From a virus: 20,301 nucleotides of DNA. The translations under genes were made by a program, and so were the position numbers. The DNA is taken from positions 1-20,301 of IMG/VR virus record IMGVR_UViG_3300044627_001459. One strand, given 5' to 3'. Positions 16,896-20,301 of the stretch are shown piece after piece; positions within the stretch are counted from its first letter, which is position 1, and every line of letters begins with the position of its first letter. The notes beneath the pieces were generated by a model, which saw nothing but the letters and a program-made list of their open reading frames with translations, was not told the DNA's origin and did no database searches.

Positions 16896-17104
16896 TGCCC
16901 GCAGAACACGACGTCATGCTTGCCATCGGACGCCTCGAGGGAAAGCTCGACTCGCTCCTCCAGATGCGTCAGCAACAGCAGCAGGAGATCAAGGAACTTG
17001 ACGGTCGGGTCCGTCACCTTGAACACACCAAGGCAATCATCATCGGAGGAGCTGGGGCCGTGTCGGCCGCCGTCTCCCTTCTTCTCAACCTCTTCCACAA
17101 GTAA
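16895..17104 (+). CDS. Small holin-like membrane protein (T7 gp17.5 position)
   Basis: This 69-residue protein has a charged N-terminal half and one hydrophobic segment. Residues 9-44 form a likely amphipathic coiled coil (IGRLEGKLDSLL, then five Gln in a row, then EIKELDGRVRHLE). Residues about 47-66 (AIIIGGAGAVSAAVSLLLNL) form a single membrane helix, followed by FHK. A coiled coil followed by one C-terminal helix is the layout of XhlA-like and some small phage holins. The slot right after the tail fibre and before the small terminase is that of T7 gene 17.5 (67-residue holin). The reading frame is open further upstream, but ATG 16895 has an AGGA site and a TGATG overlap with the fibre stop. 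An antiholin or other small membrane protein is possible. No endolysin or spanin gene is in the window. Confidence 0.72.
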   Translation: MPAEHDVMLAIGRLEGKLDSLLQMRQQQQQEIKELDGRVRHLEHTKAIIIGGAGAVSAAVSLLLNLFHK

Positions 17105-17107
17105 ACC

Positions 17108-17491
17108 ATGCAGACCTTTACCCTCCTCGCGCCGACCGCCATGAGTTCCGCCCTCACCGGCAGCTCAACGCAATACCGACCGATCATGGACTCCGTTGGT
17201 GTTGCCGTGATTGAGATGAAGCAGTCCTCAACCATCAACCCGCCCACGGGATCGTGCACCATCGAAATCCAGGGATCGCTTGACGGTTCTGACTGGGTTG
17301 TCCTCTTCAGCACCTCGAGTGCTGCCCTGACCAAGCCGCTTGGGGTCACGCCTGACTTTGGCTCGGGTATCGGCGGTTACCGCACGTTGGCTCAGGTCGT
17401 CCAGACGATGCCGGTCATGCGCGTGTGCACTTCGGCCGCCCTCACCAACGGCGCAAACGCGCTGGTCTCGGTCATCCTCGCCAATGGCTGA
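17108..17491 (+). CDS. Unrecognised beta-rich protein between holin and terminase
   Basis: This 127-residue protein is one I cannot assign to a family with confidence. It has no signal peptide or membrane helix. Residues 50-68 (starting SCTIEIQGSLDGSDWVVLF) and the end (ALTNGANALVSVILANG) give an alternating beta pattern with Gly/Asn turns. The pattern recalls small phage structural or decoration-type proteins whose sequences read LEGSLDGTNW and end with V-R-x-x-x-x-x-x-x-N-G. A minor virion or fibre-associated protein is the best guess. The ATG lies 3 bases after the holin-like stop with no Shine-Dalgarno site. Its 3' end overlaps the small terminase gene by 8 bases, so it belongs to the same transcript. 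Composition is like the neighbours, which argues that it is a resident gene. Confidence 0.7.
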   Translation: MQTFTLLAPTAMSSALTGSSTQYRPIMDSVGVAVIEMKQSSTINPPTGSCTIEIQGSLDGSDWVVLFSTSSAALTKPLGVTPDFGSGIGGYRTLAQVVQTMPVMRVCTSAALTNGANALVSVILANG

Positions 17492-17711
17492 CGAATCCAA
17501 GAAGGTCCTCAAGGACCTTCACGCCCTCCTGTGCGATGAGCTGGTGCGGCGCATTAGGTCTGGGGAGGCGTCCCCTTCGGACCTCAACGTAGCCAGGCAG
17601 CTCCTCAAGGACAACTGCATTGACCAGATGGCCCTTGAGGGAACCCCCGTTCTGAAGCTCGCCCAGAGCCTTCCGTTCGATGCCGAGGTTGAGCGCAAGT
17701 TCGGTACCTGA
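17484..17711 (+). CDS. 18: Small terminase subunit (DNA maturase A), T7 gp18-like
   Basis: This 75-residue protein (T7 gp18: 89) recognises concatemeric phage DNA and brings it to the large subunit for packaging. It opens MADESKKVLKDLHALLCDEL and continues RRIRSGEASPSDLNVARQLL. The central S-G-E-A-S-x-S-D-L-N-x-A-R-x-L-L-K-D-N stretch is the conserved helical signature of T7-type maturase A. The frame is open further upstream, but ATG 17484 gives the expected length and N-terminus; earlier starts would overlap the preceding gene almost entirely. It overlaps that gene by 8 bases, and its stop shares one base with the gp19 start (TGATG), consistent with stoichiometric coupled translation of the two terminase subunits. 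Confidence 0.87.
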   Translation: MADESKKVLKDLHALLCDELVRRIRSGEASPSDLNVARQLLKDNCIDQMALEGTPVLKLAQSLPFDAEVERKFGT

Positions 17712-19402
17712 TGAATCCCAACATCGACCCGCGGTTGGCGGACTTCCGCAACGCGCTCTACCTGACTTGGTCATCAATCGGGCTTCCAGAGCCCACCAAG
17801 GTCCAGTACGAGATGGCGGAGTGGATCCAGAACGGCCCCCGCCGGCAGGTGCTCATGGCCTTCCGCGGGGTGGGGAAGAGCTGGATCACGTCGGCGTTCG
17901 TGATGCACCAGCTCATGCTCGACCCATCCAAGCAATTCTTGGTTGTGTCGGCCTCCAAGCAAAGAGCCGACGAGTTCACGTCGTTCTGCAAGAAGTTGAT
18001 GGCTTCCGTGCCTCTGTTCCAGCACCTCACCCCTAGGGAAAACCAGAGGAACTCTTCCATCGCCTTTGACGTGGCTCCGGCCCCCCCGAGTCACGCCCCA
18101 AGCGTGAAGAGCCTTGGCATCACGGGTCAGCTGACGGGCTCCCGTGCAGACTGGGTGATTCTTGACGACGTCGAGGTTTCCAACAATTCAGCAACCTCGA
18201 CGATGCGGGAGCAGCTTCAGGAGCGAATCCGGGAAGTCGATGCAATCATCAAGCCTGGCGGGCGGGTGATCTTCTTGGGAACCCCTCAGACCGAGGAATC
18301 CATCTACCACATCCTCAATGAGCGCGGGTACGAGTGCCGTATCTGGCCCGCACTCTACCCACCGGAGTCTGACATCCCTTCGTACGGAAACCGGCTTGCA
18401 CCTTCAATCACCGAAGAGTGGGATGCTGGGCGGGTCGGCGAACCCACGGATCCAAGGAGGTTCTCAAAGGAAGACCTACAGGAACGTGCGCTCTCCTGGG
18501 GGCGCTCTGGGTTTCAGCTTCAATTCATGCTCAACACGTCGTTGAGTGACGCAGACAGATACCCGCTGAAGTTGAGTGACCTCATTGCCTATGGAGGCGA
18601 CCCAGAGCAGGGCCCAGAGCGTCTTGTGTGGAGCGGATCCGCAGACCGTGTTGAGGAAGACCTTCCCGCCGTCGGGTTCAGGGGAGATCGGTGGCACCGC
18701 CCTCAGACCATTTCTGAGAAGTTCCTGCCGTATTCAGGATCGGTCATGGCAATCGACCCTTCAGGTAGAGGCGAAGACGAGACAGCCTACGCGGTCGTGA
18801 AGATGCTCAATGGGTGGATGCACCTGACCGCAGCCGGCGGACTTCGCGGCGGCTACACGCCGGAAAACCTCAAGACTCTTGCGCGTGTCGCCCGGGAGCA
18901 GAAGGTCAACAGAATCCTCATCGAGTCAAACTTCGGTGACGGCATGTTCACCCAGCTCCTCACCCCGTATCTCCGAGAGACGTGGCCGGTCACAACCGAA
19001 GAAGTTCGTCACTCCGTCCAGAAGGAGAAGCGAATCATTGACACGCTCGAGCCCGTGCTCAATCAGCACAGGCTGGTGGTACAGCCGGCAGTCATCCGGG
19101 CCGACTACGAGTCAACCAAGGGACTGCCCCCAGAGAAGCAGCTCTCATACATGCTGTTCCATCAGCTCACCAGGATCACCCGGGACCGGGGAAGCCTTCG
19201 CCACGATGACCGCCTCGACTCACTCAGCATGGCTGTCGGGTATTGGTCCAAGGCGGTTGCCGTGGACGTGGATTCCATGATCCGACAGCGCAAGGAACGG
19301 GAGATGTCCAAGGAAATGGAGCGGTTTGAGAACGCCTACAGAGCCTCATATGGGGCCTCCAGAGAACACGGACTCAACTGGATGACAAAGACTCACCCAT
19401 GA
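17711..19402 (+). CDS. 19: Large terminase subunit (DNA maturase B), T7 gp19-like
   Basis: This 563-residue packaging motor (T7 gp19: 586) combines an ATPase and a nuclease. The Walker A motif FRGVGKS is at residues 51-57, nearly identical to AFRGVGKS of T7. The Walker B motif VILDDVE is at about 149-155, with catalytic acid candidates D153 and E155. SLGITGQLTGSRADW just before it is typical of the family. A coupling-type motif, VIFLGTPQTEESIY, follows. The C-terminal RNase H-like nuclease shows MAIDPSGRGEDET (D349), ILIESNFGDG (E405) and HDDRLDSLSMA (D499, D500, D503) as likely metal ligands. All expected motifs are present, so the protein looks intact. The start overlaps gp18 by one base, and the stop overlaps the next gene by four bases (ATGA). 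Confidence 0.95.
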   Translation: MNPNIDPRLADFRNALYLTWSSIGLPEPTKVQYEMAEWIQNGPRRQVLMAFRGVGKSWITSAFVMHQLMLDPSKQFLVVSASKQRADEFTSFCKKLMASVPLFQHLTPRENQRNSSIAFDVAPAPPSHAPSVKSLGITGQLTGSRADWVILDDVEVSNNSATSTMREQLQERIREVDAIIKPGGRVIFLGTPQTEESIYHILNERGYECRIWPALYPPESDIPSYGNRLAPSITEEWDAGRVGEPTDPRRFSKEDLQERALSWGRSGFQLQFMLNTSLSDADRYPLKLSDLIAYGGDPEQGPERLVWSGSADRVEEDLPAVGFRGDRWHRPQTISEKFLPYSGSVMAIDPSGRGEDETAYAVVKMLNGWMHLTAAGGLRGGYTPENLKTLARVAREQKVNRILIESNFGDGMFTQLLTPYLRETWPVTTEEVRHSVQKEKRIIDTLEPVLNQHRLVVQPAVIRADYESTKGLPPEKQLSYMLFHQLTRITRDRGSLRHDDRLDSLSMAVGYWSKAVAVDVDSMIRQRKEREMSKEMERFENAYRASYGASREHGLNWMTKTHP

Positions 19403-20301
19403 CAAACAGCCAGACCAATACGGTCCCTAATACGACCTCTCGGCTCAACGCCTTTACCGGAATCGCTCGAAGGAAGAATAGGTTCCGCCTCCTGCCGGCA
19501 AACGGCGACGGATCCACGCTGTCGCTCGACTTCACCACGGGCGTACTTGACCCGCGCCTGAGTTTCAGCCGAAGCACGGGCGGTTCCTACGTCCACTCGG
19601 ATGGGCTGTTATACGGGTTCGACACCTCATCGAGCAGCAACACCATCGGTACGGGGAGCAAGACCTTCACGCTCTCGGCGACCGCTGGCGTGAACCGCAG
19701 ATATGCGGTGGGCGACCTCATCATCGCTTCGAGCGGCGCGAACAACATGAGCGGGAGCGTGACCTCCTACGACCCGACCACGCAGGCGCTTGTTTGCAGC
19801 ATGGCATCATCGTCTGGCAGCGGCACGTTTACGACATGGATCATCGGCAACAGGCAGCCCCGCTTCGACCACGACCCGACCACGCGGGCACCGAGGGGGC
19901 TGCTGGTGGAGGGGACGGCGGTGAACCTGCTTTGCTGGAGCGAATCGTTTGCGACGAGCGGCGGAACAACGAACTGGACATACAACAGCAATAGCGGCGC
20001 AACGGTCACGGAAACGAATCCCGCTGGCGGATCGTCATCGTTCCAATTCCGAGAAACTTCTGGAAGTGGTCCGCTTTCCCAGACCGTGACAACGGTATCG
20101 ACTTCGCCATATACGTTCTCGTTTTGGGTTCGCGCATCTGTATTCAACTCCGTTACGACCACGCAGATACAGGTCGGAATTTTTACGACAGCATTCCAAA
20201 CTGTTTCAATTTCCAAAATCTCTGGACCGGGAAGCGTGTCCGGTACTGGGCTATGCACGGTTTCCGGCCTATCGCTCACAGAGTGGACCAAAGTTCAAGT
20301 C
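19399..20301 (+). CDS. Second adhesin / tail-associated protein with mosaic domains (3' partial)
   Basis: The frame opens at ATG 19399, inside the gp19 stop (ATGA), and stays open to the window end, giving 301 residues without a stop. Residues 44-72 (LDFTTGVLDPRLSFSRST, then YVHSDGLLYG) and 151-190 (NRQPRFDHDPTTRAPRGLLV, then NLLCWSESF) form a split module widespread in phage tail and head-fibre proteins (F-x-R-x-S-x-x-x-Y-V-x-x-D-G-L and P-R-F-D-H-D-P). Between them, residues about 81-150 carry a separate module: GTGSKTFTLSA, YAVGDLIIASS, MSGSVTSYDPTT and GSGTFTTWII. After about 190 comes a beta-sandwich, carbohydrate-binding-like stretch (NWTYN, then SPYTFSFWVRAS). The protein probably binds host surface glycans. 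No signal peptide or Shine-Dalgarno site is seen. The last 270 bases are less GC-rich than the rest. Confidence 0.8.
   Translation, partial: MTNSQTNTVPNTTSRLNAFTGIARRKNRFRLLPANGDGSTLSLDFTTGVLDPRLSFSRSTGGSYVHSDGLLYGFDTSSSSNTIGTGSKTFTLSATAGVNRRYAVGDLIIASSGANNMSGSVTSYDPTTQALVCSMASSSGSGTFTTWIIGNRQPRFDHDPTTRAPRGLLVEGTAVNLLCWSESFATSGGTTNWTYNSNSGATVTETNPAGGSSSFQFRETSGSGPLSQTVTTVSTSPYTFSFWVRASVFNSVTTTQIQVGIFTTAFQTVSISKISGPGSVSGTGLCTVSGLSLTEWTKVQV
19639..19848 (+). other. Nested fibre module inside the partial adhesin gene
   Basis: Residues 81-150 of the adhesin start with NTIGTGSKTFTLSA and end with GSGTFTTWIIG. This is a self-contained unit seen as a repeat-like module in many phage tail fibres: GSGSKTFTV, then a V-G-D strand, then M-x-G-x-V-T-S-Y, then G-S-G-T-x-x-x-W-x-I. 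It interrupts the otherwise continuous D-G-L-x to P-R-F-D-H-D-P module, so it looks like a domain insertion. Boundaries are approximate. Confidence 0.6.

Noticed and set aside
17340-17483. Upstream extension of the small terminase frame to an ATG at 17340
   Set aside because: The added residues are Arg/Ser-rich shadow sequence of the preceding gene. The start at 17484 gives the typical maturase A N-terminus and length.
19767-20291. 174-codon open frame on the minus strand at the window end
   Set aside because: It is antisense to the partial adhesin, whose protein motifs are clear; it shows no domain and no ribosome-binding site.

Overview
The window is a GC-rich stretch of a T7-like podovirus genome (Autographiviridae-type gene order). 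It covers the late virion-assembly, lysis and DNA-packaging block. Every supported gene is on the + strand and the genes are packed end to end. Most junctions are ATGA or TGATG stop/start overlaps or gaps of 2 to 9 bases. No tRNA, CRISPR array, insertion sequence, integrase or host-like gene was seen, and the host cannot be named from this sequence. Ribosome-binding sites are clear at only two starts, so either the host relies little on Shine-Dalgarno pairing or the genes are translated mainly by coupling.

Layout. 1-888: 3' part of the major capsid protein (T7 gp10 type). 889-1009: the only real intergenic gap, with two strong GC-rich hairpins; the first sits where T7 has its T-phi terminator. 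1010-3906: tail tubular proteins A and B (gp11, gp12). 3903-4367: a gp13/GNAT-like protein. 4374-12335: the three ejected internal virion proteins gp14, gp15 and gp16. 12345-16895: a 1516-residue tail fibre with a T7 gp17 N-terminal anchor and a long shaft of degenerate repeats. 16895-17104: a small holin-like membrane protein. 17108-17491: an unrecognised beta-rich protein. 17484-17711 and 17711-19402: small and large terminase subunits (gp18, gp19). 19399-20301: 5' part of a second adhesin or tail-associated protein, cut by the window end.

How the genes work together. Capsid, tail tube, internal core and fibre proteins build the virion. gp14, gp15 and gp16 would be ejected to form the trans-envelope DNA channel. 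The holin-like protein would time lysis, and gp18/gp19 would package DNA. The window holds no endolysin, RNA polymerase or replication gene.

Most notable points: (1) the giant gp16-type protein shows no N-terminal lytic transglycosylase by eye but carries a zincin-like HEVWH motif, suggesting an ejected metallopeptidase; (2) the tail fibre shaft is built from about nine to eleven copies of a unit of 84-99 residues; (3) a second, mosaic adhesin with one module nested inside another lies just after the terminase and drifts to lower GC; (4) two consecutive hairpins separate the capsid gene from the tail genes.
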